Source: Azospirillum brasilense (GTDB taxonomy: Bacteria > Pseudomonadota > Alphaproteobacteria > Azospirillales > Azospirillaceae). From it: 64,000 nucleotides of DNA. Position numbers and translations under genes: made by a program. Positions within the stretch are counted from its first letter, which is position 1. The number at the start of each line of letters is the position of its first letter. This document shows, piece by piece, positions 36,034 through 43,769 of this stretch. The DNA is taken from assembly GCF_003349955.1 (NCBI RefSeq), contig NZ_QLKQ01000002.1:140000-203999 (forward strand), read 5' to 3'. Under the pieces are notes generated by a model that did not search any database, was not told the DNA's origin, and saw only the letters and a list, made by a program, of their open reading frames with translations.

Positions 36034-37347
36034 TCACTGGGGCAGCGCGCCGGCCTGACCGGCGGCGAAGGCGCGCGCCTGCCCGTGCGTGGCGATCCCC
36101 CGCTGCTCCAGCCGGGTCAGCAGCGCCGCCGCCAGCTCCGCCTCGACCAGGGCGGGGGCGAAGGGACCCGTGCGGCGGTTGGTTGCAATGCCGAAGGCGG
36201 CGGCGAGCCGTTCCAGCGAGGCCCCTTCCAGCGCCGGGTCGAGCGCCGCGGCGAGCCGGGCGAGGTCGAGCGTCGGCGGCGCCTCCGGCTCCGGCAGGCC
36301 GGCGTCGCGGCAGGCGCGGGCCAGCGTGCCGAGCGCCCGGTCCACCCCCCAGCCGACCACCGCGCAGCCGCGCAGGGCGTCGGCGATCACCGGCCAGGCC
36401 GCGGCGAAAGGTCGTGCGCCCTCCACCATCGTCGCGGTCACGCCGTGGCTCGCGGTGCCCTCCGTCGGGATCGGCGCGCCGGGATCGATGAACAGCTCCA
36501 GCGACAGGCTGCGGAAGACGCGCGGCCCGACCATCCGCACCGTCCCGACCGCGACGACCGGCCCCTCCTCCGGGTGCCCGCCGGCGGTGGCGATCCACAG
36601 GCTGACCATCGGCAGGGCCAGCAGCGGGTCCTCGTCGCCGAGATGGGCGGGACGGGCGTTGGGGCGCAGGAGGCGCCGCTCGCCGGAGAGCAGCGGCTGC
36701 GCCTCCCCCGCCTTCGCCGGGAAGACCAGGGCGATCCCCGACTGGAGCCCGAGATCCTTGACCCGCACCGGCACCTCGCCCCCCTGGGCGCGGCGCAGCA
36801 GGGCCGAGACCATCTGGGCGTCCTCGCGCGCCCGCTCGATGGCGCGGAACAGTTCGGGGCGCGACAGGTGATCGTAGATGTCGGCCCCCGCCTCCAGTCC
36901 CAGATGAGCCGAGGCCGCGGGATTCAGCGTATCGATCCGCCCGAAATCGTCGAGCACCACCACCGGCTCCTCCAGCGCGGCGATCACCCCGGCCAGCCGC
37001 TCGCCCGGACGGCTTTCGCCGTGGCGGCCATGACGCAAGGCCTCCGCCGCCGCCCGCGCGAGGTCGCCGGCCTCATCCTCCTTCGCATCGGCGGCGAGGG
37101 AGGCGGCGCTGCGCCCGCGCCACGCCGACAGGGTCTCGCGCAGCCGGCCCAGATCACGGAAATGGCGGTTCAGCCGGGCGAAGGCCATCCACAGCGCCAG
37201 CACACCCAGCCCGACCGCCCCCATGTCCAGCAAGGAACGCTCCGGGTCGGCGACGGCCAGCCGCCCGATCTCCACCCCCAGGAAGGCGAGCGCCATGCCC
37301 GCCACCGCAAAGCCCAGCACCGCCGAACGCCACGCCCCGCCCCGCAT
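36034..37347 (-). CDS. Membrane PAS protein with degenerate DnaQ-type exonuclease domain
   Basis: The product is 437 residues. Two membrane segments lie near the N-terminus (VLGFAVAGMALAFLGVEI and MGAVGLGVLALWMAFARL), then a PAS-like domain (IAALEEPVVVLDDFGRIDTLNPAASAHLGL), and a C-terminal domain alignable with the epsilon-type exonuclease: VVAVGTVRMVGPRVFRSLSLELFIDPGAPIPTEGTASHGVTATMVEG. The catalytic acids are gone: the usual DTETTG is WIATAGG, the HNxxFD motif is GWGVDRAL, and no His-x4-5-Asp ending is seen. It is probably a non-catalytic sensor. ATG 37347 has GGAGG seven bases upstream. Confidence 0.75.
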   Translation of the reverse strand: MRGGAWRSAVLGFAVAGMALAFLGVEIGRLAVADPERSLLDMGAVGLGVLALWMAFARLNRHFRDLGRLRETLSAWRGRSAASLAADAKEDEAGDLARAAAEALRHGRHGESRPGERLAGVIAALEEPVVVLDDFGRIDTLNPAASAHLGLEAGADIYDHLSRPELFRAIERAREDAQMVSALLRRAQGGEVPVRVKDLGLQSGIALVFPAKAGEAQPLLSGERRLLRPNARPAHLGDEDPLLALPMVSLWIATAGGHPEEGPVVAVGTVRMVGPRVFRSLSLELFIDPGAPIPTEGTASHGVTATMVEGARPFAAAWPVIADALRGCAVVGWGVDRALGTLARACRDAGLPEPEAPPTLDLARLAAALDPALEGASLERLAAAFGIATNRRTGPFAPALVEAELAAALLTRLEQRGIATHGQARAFAAGQAGALPQ

Positions 37348-37445
37348 CGGGCCGCCTCCATGCACCGTACGAATGGCGCGACTGTAGCGCCCCCGGGTGC
37401 CGGCGGAAAGGGAGCGGGCGGGTCAGCCCTCCCGCTCCTGCCCCG

Positions 37446-38129
37446 CTAATCCGCCGCGAAGCAATAGAGCAGCCCCGCGCCGCCCGTGCTCTTCAAGGCG
37501 TCCTGGCTGCACCCGCCGCGCGTCAGGTGGGAGCTGTTCCAGGATTTGGCCGGCGGGTCGTCGCTGAGCCCGATGCGGTCGTGATGGCCGACCATGGCGG
37601 CGCCCTCCGTCCCACTGCGGGTCCAGTTGCCGCAAGTCCTGTCCTCCGCGCCATCGAAGGCCGTGCCGTCCGGCTGGCTGCCGGTCAGGATGTCGTGGGT
37701 GTTCGGGGTGTCGCCGCGCCCTTTGACCGTCTCGCCGGTCTCGGTCAGTCCGGTCTGCTTGGTCAGCCCGTTGGTGGCGTGCAGATCCTCCACGCTGCGG
37801 GCGATCACCTGCCCTTTCGCGTTCCGCCACGGGCCGGCGCCGATGCGGTCGCGGGCGTTCACCGCGGGCCGTCCGTCCGCCGCCTGGGTGGACAGATAGG
37901 CCTTCCAATCGCGGTTCCCCGCCCCGACGGCCTGGGCCAACCGCTGGCAGTGGCGGTCAGCGCCCTCAAGCCCGCCGAGGTCGGCACCCTTCCCCGATCC
38001 GACGCTGGTGATGAAGAAGCTCATGCCTGCGGAACCGGCGGATGTCTGCGCCGGTGCCGGGGATGCCGACAGCAGCGCAGTCGCCAAAATCGCGGCGCCG
38101 ATGCCAGCCCCAAAGATATCGCGGTCCAT
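37446..38129 (-). CDS. Exported lectin/endostatin-fold-like protein
   Basis: The product is 227 residues with a signal peptide (GAGIGAAILATALLSASPAPAQ). The mature part contains SFFITSVGSGKGADLGGLEGADRHCQRLAQAVGAGNRDWKAYLS, ARDRIGAGPWRNAKGQVIA, CGNWTRSG, and SWNSSHLTRGGCSQDALKSTGGAGLLYCFAAD. This C-type-lectin/endostatin-like pattern, with four cysteines and conserved Trp/Gly, is common in secreted proteobacterial proteins of unknown ligand. GGAGGGGG sits before the ATG. Extracytoplasmic location is secure; function is not. Confidence 0.7.
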   Translation of the reverse strand: MDRDIFGAGIGAAILATALLSASPAPAQTSAGSAGMSFFITSVGSGKGADLGGLEGADRHCQRLAQAVGAGNRDWKAYLSTQAADGRPAVNARDRIGAGPWRNAKGQVIARSVEDLHATNGLTKQTGLTETGETVKGRGDTPNTHDILTGSQPDGTAFDGAEDRTCGNWTRSGTEGAAMVGHHDRIGLSDDPPAKSWNSSHLTRGGCSQDALKSTGGAGLLYCFAAD

Positions 38130-38530
38130 GGACCCCCTCCCCTGTCGTGTTGTTCGGACAATGGTGGTTCGTGGACGCCCGGACGAAAGGCTTTATTCCG
38201 TCTCCCCTTTGGCGCATCACCCGGCCGCATGGCCGATCCTTCTTTTTCCCCCTTCCGGTGCGGCGCGGAATCCTTATCTTCCCTGGCGGCTCTGACCAGC
38301 AGGCCAAGCCGGAATGATTTAGTACGAATTTCGAACCAATTTCCCTTCGTATCATTCGAAAGCTTCTCGCAACTCCAAATAATTATGAGAATGAGTGCGA
38401 ACAAACACACGCCCTCGTTATCGCGATTTTAAAGATTCAAAGACTTATTTGGATGCTGTTAATCGGTCATTAAGGCCGTTTTGACAGATTTGGTCTTACG
38501 CTCTCCTTACACATTTTTTCGGGTCAGGCG
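38130..38530. other. AT-richer divergent promoter region
   Basis: This 401-base gap separates the leftward lectin-like gene from the rightward TadG-like gene. The half next to the latter (38330-38520) is AT-rich. A TTGACA at 38481-38486 could be a -35 element, but the -10 is poor. No RNA gene was recognised. Confidence 0.4.
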
Positions 38531-38977
38531 ATGGTGATGGTCTACCACCCTTACGCGCTCCAGCATCGGCAGGAACGGCGGTCCGGGCGCAGGCTTGCGC
38601 TGGCGTTGATCGTCGCCCTCGGCCTGCCCCTGACGGTGGGCGCCGGCTACACCCTGGAGACGGTGCGCGGCTATGCGGTGCAGGCCCGCCTGGCGCAGGC
38701 GGTGGACGCGGCGGCGCTGGCCGGCGGACGGGTGATGTTCGACGACCAGCGGGACGGCCACATCCGCAGCTTCTTCGACAACGCCTTTTCCAAGAGCTTC
38801 CTGGGCGCCCACACCGCGGTGCTGAAGATCGAGGACGACACGCGCAGCGGCGTGCTGACGGTGCATGGGCAGGCGACGGTGAAGGCGCTGTTCACGCGCG
38901 TCCTGGGCGGCAGCGATCTGGTCGTGGAAGCGCAATCGGTCGTCCGCCGCAACGTCCGTGGCCGCAAGGGGTCTTAA
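38531..38977 (+). CDS. TadE/TadG-like pilus assembly protein, short
   Basis: The product is 148 residues. One membrane segment (LALALIVALGLPLTVGAGYTLE) precedes RGYAVQARLAQAVDAAALAGGRVMFD, the characteristic TadG motif following the N-terminal anchor. TadG proteins are usually 400 or more residues with a von Willebrand-like domain; that part is missing, so this is either a minor TadE-like pseudopilin or a truncated TadG. No other tad or flp genes are nearby. Confidence 0.72.
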   Translation: MVMVYHPYALQHRQERRSGRRLALALIVALGLPLTVGAGYTLETVRGYAVQARLAQAVDAAALAGGRVMFDDQRDGHIRSFFDNAFSKSFLGAHTAVLKIEDDTRSGVLTVHGQATVKALFTRVLGGSDLVVEAQSVVRRNVRGRKGS

Positions 38978-38995
38978 GCCCTTCGCATCGCACCC

Positions 38996-39033
38996 CACGG
39001 CGCCGTCGGATGGACAGCCACCACGGCGCCGTG
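38996..39033 (+). terminator. Possible terminator after the TadG-like gene
   Basis: Two copies of the self-complementary CACGGCGCCGT(G), 16 bases apart, can pair over eleven positions. A T6 tract follows only at some distance (about 39047), so termination is uncertain. Confidence 0.35.
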
Positions 39034-39118
39034 CCCCTGCCCGAATTTTTTAAGGCATCGGGAAGCTTTGCGCTGATACCATACGGGATCAGGTTCACCC
39101 ACAAGCCGCCCCGCCCCC

Positions 39119-39583
39119 GTGTCCAGCATCCTGTCCCTCTCATCGGCGTCGAACGCTCAATCCCTGACCGGGATGAGTCGGCTTCGGCAGATGCTGGCCA
39201 GCGAAGCCATCGCGGTGCAGCCCATCCGGCGCGTGCCGGGGGAACCGGAACGCCGGCGGTCCGACGACGTCTCGGCCGCCGACGATGCGCTGAAAAGCGG
39301 AAACCGGACGGAGCTGGGCGGGGCGGACGGAAACCGCGCCGGCCGCGCCGGTTCCTCCTCGACATTCGCTTTGGGCGATGCGGAGGCCGGCGACCGGCCG
39401 GTCACCGGCGCATCGCCGCGCCTGAGCGCAAGGCCCAACGCCGGTTTCCTCGCGCAGAGCATCCATCAGGACGCCATGGGCAGCGGCCTGCACATCGAAC
39501 CCTGGTCCGCCGCCATCTCCGCCTACCGCAAGGCCGACGCCGCGGCCTATGCGACCGGTGCGTCGGCTGGGGTGTCCGTCTAG
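39119..39583 (+). CDS. Hypothetical protein
   Basis: The product is up to 154 residues from GTG 39119; ATG 39173 is an alternative start. Most of it is low-complexity and charged. The C-terminal part is more protein-like: NAGFLAQSIHQDAMGSGLHIEPWSAAISAYRKADAA, a pattern I associate with short conserved alphaproteobacterial proteins that have no assigned function. There is no signal peptide or membrane segment and no good ribosome binding site. Confidence 0.5.
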   Translation: MSSILSLSSASNAQSLTGMSRLRQMLASEAIAVQPIRRVPGEPERRRSDDVSAADDALKSGNRTELGGADGNRAGRAGSSSTFALGDAEAGDRPVTGASPRLSARPNAGFLAQSIHQDAMGSGLHIEPWSAAISAYRKADAAAYATGASAGVSV

Positions 39584-39608
39584 GCGGCGGACCGTTTCCC
39601 ATCGCTTG

Positions 39609-40094
39609 TTAGGACGAGGAATCCTCGCCGTAGATCTGTTCCTGCTGGTAGGCGGTCAGGCCCACGCGCTGGATCAGGTCGAGCTGGGTTTCCAGCCAGT
39701 CGATGTGCTCCTCGGTGTCCTCCAGGATCTCCCGGAAGATTTCGCGGCTCTGATAGTCGCGCACCGCGTCGCAGTCGGCGATGGCCTCCAGCAGGTTGCC
39801 ACGGTTGTGGCTCTCGATGCCCAGGTCGGCGGTGAACATCTCCGGCAGGTCCTCGCCGATCTTCAGCTTGTGCAGGTCCTGAAGGTTGGGAAGCCCTTCC
39901 AGGAACAGGATGCGCTCGATCAGCTTGTCGGCGTGCTTCATCTCGCCGATGGATTCCTCGTAGACCTTCCCCGCCAGCCGATGCAGACCCCAGTTCTTCA
40001 ACATGCGGGCGTGCAGGAAATACTGGTTGATGGCCGTCAGCTCGTTCGTCAGAATCGTGTTGAGGTGCCGGATAACCTTCGGATCACCTTTCAT
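39609..40094 (-). CDS. bfr: Bacterioferritin
   Basis: The product is 161 residues, the bacterioferritin length. The ferroxidase ligands are in [40 protein letters not shown], and [16 protein letters not shown]. The haem-ligand methionine of Bfr (about residue 52 in E. coli) fits the Met in [14 protein letters not shown]. It stores iron as a 24-mer shell. GGAGGGG lies just before the ATG. Its reductase partner Bfd is encoded far away at 6358-6624. Confidence 0.95.
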   Translation of the reverse strand: MKGDPKVIRHLNTILTNELTAINQYFLHARMLKNWGLHRLAGKVYEESIGEMKHADKLIERILFLEGLPNLQDLHKLKIGEDLPEMFTADLGIESHNRGNLLEAIADCDAVRDYQSREIFREILEDTEEHIDWLETQLDLIQRVGLTAYQQEQIYGEDSSS

Positions 40095-40114
40095 CTACCC
40101 CTCCGTCTTGATCG

Positions 40115-40136
40115 GCCGCGCGGCGTGGCGCGCGGC
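40115..40136. other. GC hairpin between malQ and bfr
   Basis: GCCGCGCG, six bases, CGCGCGGC: eight perfect pairs, 21 bases before the bfr start. It has no U-tract. It could end malQ transcription weakly or shape the bfr leader. Confidence 0.4.
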
Positions 40137-40217
40137 TCTCTGTTCTTTTGCCCGACGACTGAGGCGAAGTGTAAGCCAATAGCGCGGGATAGCAATCGGC
40201 TTCCGGTCCGGCCGGCC

Positions 40218-42407
40218 TCAGGATCGCTCGCTGCGCACCGCCTCGGCCAGACGGCGCAGCCCCTCGTCCCCGGCCATCGCCTCCACCGGCAGGCCCAGGC
40301 GGCGGCGCCAGTTCGGGTGCTGGTCCACGGTGCCCGGCAGGTTCGGCTGCTCCACCTCGCCCAGCGCGTCCTCGATCTGCACCATGGCGATGCGGCCCGG
40401 CGAGCGGGCGAGGTAGCGGTGCACCGCCTCCATCAGCTCGCGCGAGAAGGGTTGCGACCCCTCGTTGTTCGGGTAGTTGGCCGGGCGCAGCCCTTCCCGC
40501 TCCAGCGCCTGGAGCATCCACCAGCGGTCCACGCCGCGGTCCCAGACGTCCTTGTTGCGCGCCGCCTCGTCGGGATAAAGGTCGAGCCGGGCGCGCCAAT
40601 CGAGGTCGCGGTTGGTCCAGAAGCCCTTGAAGGTGGCGAGGTCATGGGTGGTCACCGTGACCATGGCCCCGGCAGGATACTCGTCCGGCGCCTTGAAGCC
40701 GCCATCCGCGCTGCGCTCGAAATACAACACGCGGTAGCTGAGGATGCCGGCCCGCTCCAACGCCGGTCGGAAGCCCTCCGGCACGGTGCCGAGATCCTCG
40801 CCGATGACGATGCAGCGGTTGCGCCGGCTTTCCAGCGCGATGATCCGCAACAGGTCCTCGAACGGGTACTCAACATAGGCGCCGTCGCTGCCGTCCGCCG
40901 GAATCCAGAACAGGTGCTGGAGCGCCATCACATGATCGATGCGCAGCGCCCCGGCGTGGCGCATGTTGGCGCGCAGCATGGCGATGAAGCTGCCATAGGC
41001 CGATTCGCGCAGACCCACCGGCGACAGCGGGGCGAGGCCCCAGTTCTGCCCCTTCATGTTGAACTGGTCCGGCGGCGCGCCGACGTTGGCGCCCTGCACC
41101 AGAATGTCGGACTCGCCCCAGGCCGCCGCCCCGCCGGGATGCGCCGCCACGGCGAGGTCGCGATAGAAGCCGATGGGCAGCCCGGCCCGCCGCCCGCGCT
41201 CCGCCGCCGTGCCCAGCTGGCGGTCGGCCTCCCATTGCAGATACTCGAAGAAGCCCACCCGCTCGGCCTGTTCGGCGGCGAAGGCCTGGACCTCCGGGCT
41301 GTCCGGATGCTGGAAGGCCGGCGGCCACGTCCGCCACATCCACTGGGACGGGTCGCGGCGGTAGAAATGCTCGTGCAGCGCCTCGAACACGGCGTGGCGG
41401 CACAGCGGCTCGCCCATTTCGCGCCGAAACGTCTCGAACGCTTCGCGCCGCGCATCGTTTTCGCCCAGCGCCCGGAAGGTCGCGTGCAGCGCCTCCAGGA
41501 CTGGCATCTTGAGGGCGGAGACGGCGGGATAGTCCACCAGTTCCGTCTCCCGCGCGGCGGCCAGCCGCTGCCGGAACTCCTCCGACGCGATGAGGGCCTG
41601 CGCCTGCGGTGTGTCCGCCAGCTCCGGCACCCGCTCCACATCAATGTAGAGGATGTTGAGAAAGGTCCGGCTGCTCGGCGAATAGGGGCCGATGTGGTTG
41701 GGGTCGGCGGGGAACAGCGCGTGCAGCGGGTTCAGCCCGACCAGCCCGGCGCCGAGCCCCGCCGCCGTCTCGGCGAAGCGCCCGAGGTCGTCGAAGTCGC
41801 CGATGCCCCAGTCGTCGCCGCTCTTCAGCGCGTAGAGCTGAAGGCCGATGCCCCAGGTCCGCCCGCCAGGGACCACATCCTCCACCGTCAGACAGCGCTG
41901 CGGCGCGACGATCAGCACCGTGCCGCCCTCCAGCGTGCCGCCCACGCCGCGGGGACGGATCACCACCGTCAGCCGGTGATAGCCGAGCGGCAGGGTCGGC
42001 GGCAGGCGGGTGGAGACCGTGCGCCGCTCGTAGGCCACGCCGTCGAGCACCCGCTGCTCGGCCAGCGGCAGGTTGCCAACGCGCAGCGCCGCGCGGTGGG
42101 CGAGCCCGCCCTCCTCGGTCAGCGTCCAGGTCAGCTCGGCGTCCTCCAGCCCGGCCGGAACGGCCAAGGCAAGGCTGAGCGGTGCGCCCTCGTCGATCAC
42201 CAGGACGGGGGGCAGCATGCGCCGCCACGCCCGCTCCTCCACCGCGTGCAGGCTCGCCGCCAGCTCCTCACCGGTGCCGGCCGGATAGCCCATGGCGGCG
42301 GACAAGGCCCGCTTCGTCGCCTCGGAGGTCTCGCGCCGGTTGCCCCAGATGTCATGGTAGAAGGGCTCGATGCCAAGCCGTTCGGCAAGCCGGTCGAGAT
42401 CGCTCAT
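40218..42407 (-). CDS. malQ: 4-alpha-glucanotransferase MalQ
   Basis: The product is 729 residues. GH77 signatures: GIGLQLYALKSGDDWGIGDFDDL, LNPLHALFPADPNHIGPYSPSSRTFLN, LRIDHVMALQHLFWIP with the catalytic Asp, and VIGEDLGTVPEGF with the acid Glu. The N-terminal extension of about 150 residues is typical of proteobacterial MalQ. It transfers maltodextrin segments between glucans. It is the last gene of the leftward glycogen/trehalose block, 222 bases after the receiver protein gene. Confidence 0.94.
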   Translation of the reverse strand: MSDLDRLAERLGIEPFYHDIWGNRRETSEATKRALSAAMGYPAGTGEELAASLHAVEERAWRRMLPPVLVIDEGAPLSLALAVPAGLEDAELTWTLTEEGGLAHRAALRVGNLPLAEQRVLDGVAYERRTVSTRLPPTLPLGYHRLTVVIRPRGVGGTLEGGTVLIVAPQRCLTVEDVVPGGRTWGIGLQLYALKSGDDWGIGDFDDLGRFAETAAGLGAGLVGLNPLHALFPADPNHIGPYSPSSRTFLNILYIDVERVPELADTPQAQALIASEEFRQRLAAARETELVDYPAVSALKMPVLEALHATFRALGENDARREAFETFRREMGEPLCRHAVFEALHEHFYRRDPSQWMWRTWPPAFQHPDSPEVQAFAAEQAERVGFFEYLQWEADRQLGTAAERGRRAGLPIGFYRDLAVAAHPGGAAAWGESDILVQGANVGAPPDQFNMKGQNWGLAPLSPVGLRESAYGSFIAMLRANMRHAGALRIDHVMALQHLFWIPADGSDGAYVEYPFEDLLRIIALESRRNRCIVIGEDLGTVPEGFRPALERAGILSYRVLYFERSADGGFKAPDEYPAGAMVTVTTHDLATFKGFWTNRDLDWRARLDLYPDEAARNKDVWDRGVDRWWMLQALEREGLRPANYPNNEGSQPFSRELMEAVHRYLARSPGRIAMVQIEDALGEVEQPNLPGTVDQHPNWRRRLGLPVEAMAGDEGLRRLAEAVRSERS

Positions 42408-42629
42408 TCAGGGGTCCCCGCGTTTGTCGGTCGTGGCGTCTTGGTGGCGTCATTCTGGCCGCAACGGCCTGCGCGCGAGCATTGCGCGTCGGACCAGTTC
42501 CGTCCAGCCCCGAACATTCGAATTTTCATATTGACCGCAACGCTTTCGCGCGCAGCGACGGGGCAAGGGTGACAACGCGCCGCAACCCTGGATGATCCGG
42601 CCTTCTTCAGCGGCTCACCATTTGCGGGA

Positions 42630-43682
42630 TCACGACCCGACCGCCTCTTTCGCGGCATCGCCATTCGCCGCAGGCACCACCGTCGCGGCGCGCGCCGCCT
42701 CCGCCTTGGCCGCCTCCGCCTTGGCTTGGGCCATTTGCTCCAGGCGGGTGCGGTAGCCGGTCACGGCGGCGGCGACCTCGGCCATCATCGCATCGAGCGG
42801 GCGGACCGTGTCCACCGCCTGCATGAGATCGCGGGCGAGCGAGCGGGCACTTTCCAACTCCTCCGCCGCGACGGCGCCCGATTCGGCGTGGAGGCGCAAC
42901 CGCTCGGCCATCATCTTCAGGGACTTGGCGACGGACTCCGCCGGCCCCGGCTCGCCCAGATCGTCGAGGCGGCGCAGCAGGTCATCGAGGAAGGCGGGGA
43001 CGCGGGCCACATGCTCCACCGCCATCCGCTCGGGCGGGCGGGCGGCCAGGCCGGTGGCGGCGAACTCGATCAGGAAGGCGACCTGCACGCTGATGCGCAG
43101 CAGTTTCTGTTCGTTGACGAAGTGGTTGGCCTCGGCCATGAGCTGGCGGGCGTTGATGTGGGCCCAGCGGTTGGTGGCCTTCAGCCGCAGCGTGTTCGGC
43201 GCGTCGAGCAGCGGCACCTGGGCGCCCTCGCGCGGTGACTTGCGCCGGTCGGGGCCGGTGTAGTCGGCGGTGACCACGAACTTCTTGCGCGATTCGATCA
43301 GGGCGGCCAGCCGATCCTGCACCTTTTTGGGCGAGACGGGCTTCACCAGCAGGTCGTCCGCCCCGGCGTTGGTGACACGCATGACCAGCAGCGGCGTCGG
43401 CTGCCACGTCGTGGCGACGATGCAGGCGTAGGGATTGCGGGTGTCCGGCTCGTTGCGCAGGCGACGGATGAGGCGCAGCGCCTCCGGCTCCTCGCCGTCG
43501 ATGTCGAGCAGGATCAGGTCCGGCGTGGCCGCGGTCACCGCCTCCGCCGCGTCCTGGGCGGAGCCGTGCACCGCCGTCTTCTTCATCCCCAGCCGCGCCA
43601 GCACCTCGCGCATGACGCGCTGGCTGTTGGACTGCGTGTCGATGATGGTCGCATCAACCAGGGAGAAGTCGTAGTCGGGCAT
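42630..43682 (-). CDS. Receiver-domain protein with helical C-terminal region
   Basis: The product is 350 residues. The N-terminal receiver-like domain has ATIIDTQSNSQRVMREVLARLG, phospho-Asp candidate in LILLDIDGEEPEALRLIRRLR, and LLVKPVSPKKVQDRL with the conserved Lys. One of the two metal-binding acids near the N-terminus is replaced. After a linker (TGPDRRKSPREG) a helical region (LRLKATNRWAHINARQLMAEANHFVNEQKLLRISVQVAFLIEF) has no recognised output domain and ends in an Ala/Lys/Glu coil. It sits between glgX and malQ. No DNA-binding motif is seen. Confidence 0.8.
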   Translation of the reverse strand: MPDYDFSLVDATIIDTQSNSQRVMREVLARLGMKKTAVHGSAQDAAEAVTAATPDLILLDIDGEEPEALRLIRRLRNEPDTRNPYACIVATTWQPTPLLVMRVTNAGADDLLVKPVSPKKVQDRLAALIESRKKFVVTADYTGPDRRKSPREGAQVPLLDAPNTLRLKATNRWAHINARQLMAEANHFVNEQKLLRISVQVAFLIEFAATGLAARPPERMAVEHVARVPAFLDDLLRRLDDLGEPGPAESVAKSLKMMAERLRLHAESGAVAAEELESARSLARDLMQAVDTVRPLDAMMAEVAAAVTGYRTRLEQMAQAKAEAAKAEAARAATVVPAANGDAAKEAVGS

Positions 43683-43769
43683 GCGTCGCTTCCGCGAAAA
43701 CCGGAGGTGGAGGACCCACCCCCGGTCCCGACGTTAGCACAGGCGGAAAACACCGCCTATTGACCCGCA

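Noticed and set aside
39549-42572. Open frame of 1007 codons on the plus strand
   Set aside because: It is antisense to bfr and malQ, both of which have full motifs; no independent signal.
43741-43758. Short hairpin AGGCGG/CCGCCT downstream of glgX
   Set aside because: Only six pairs and no U-tract; too weak to call a terminator.
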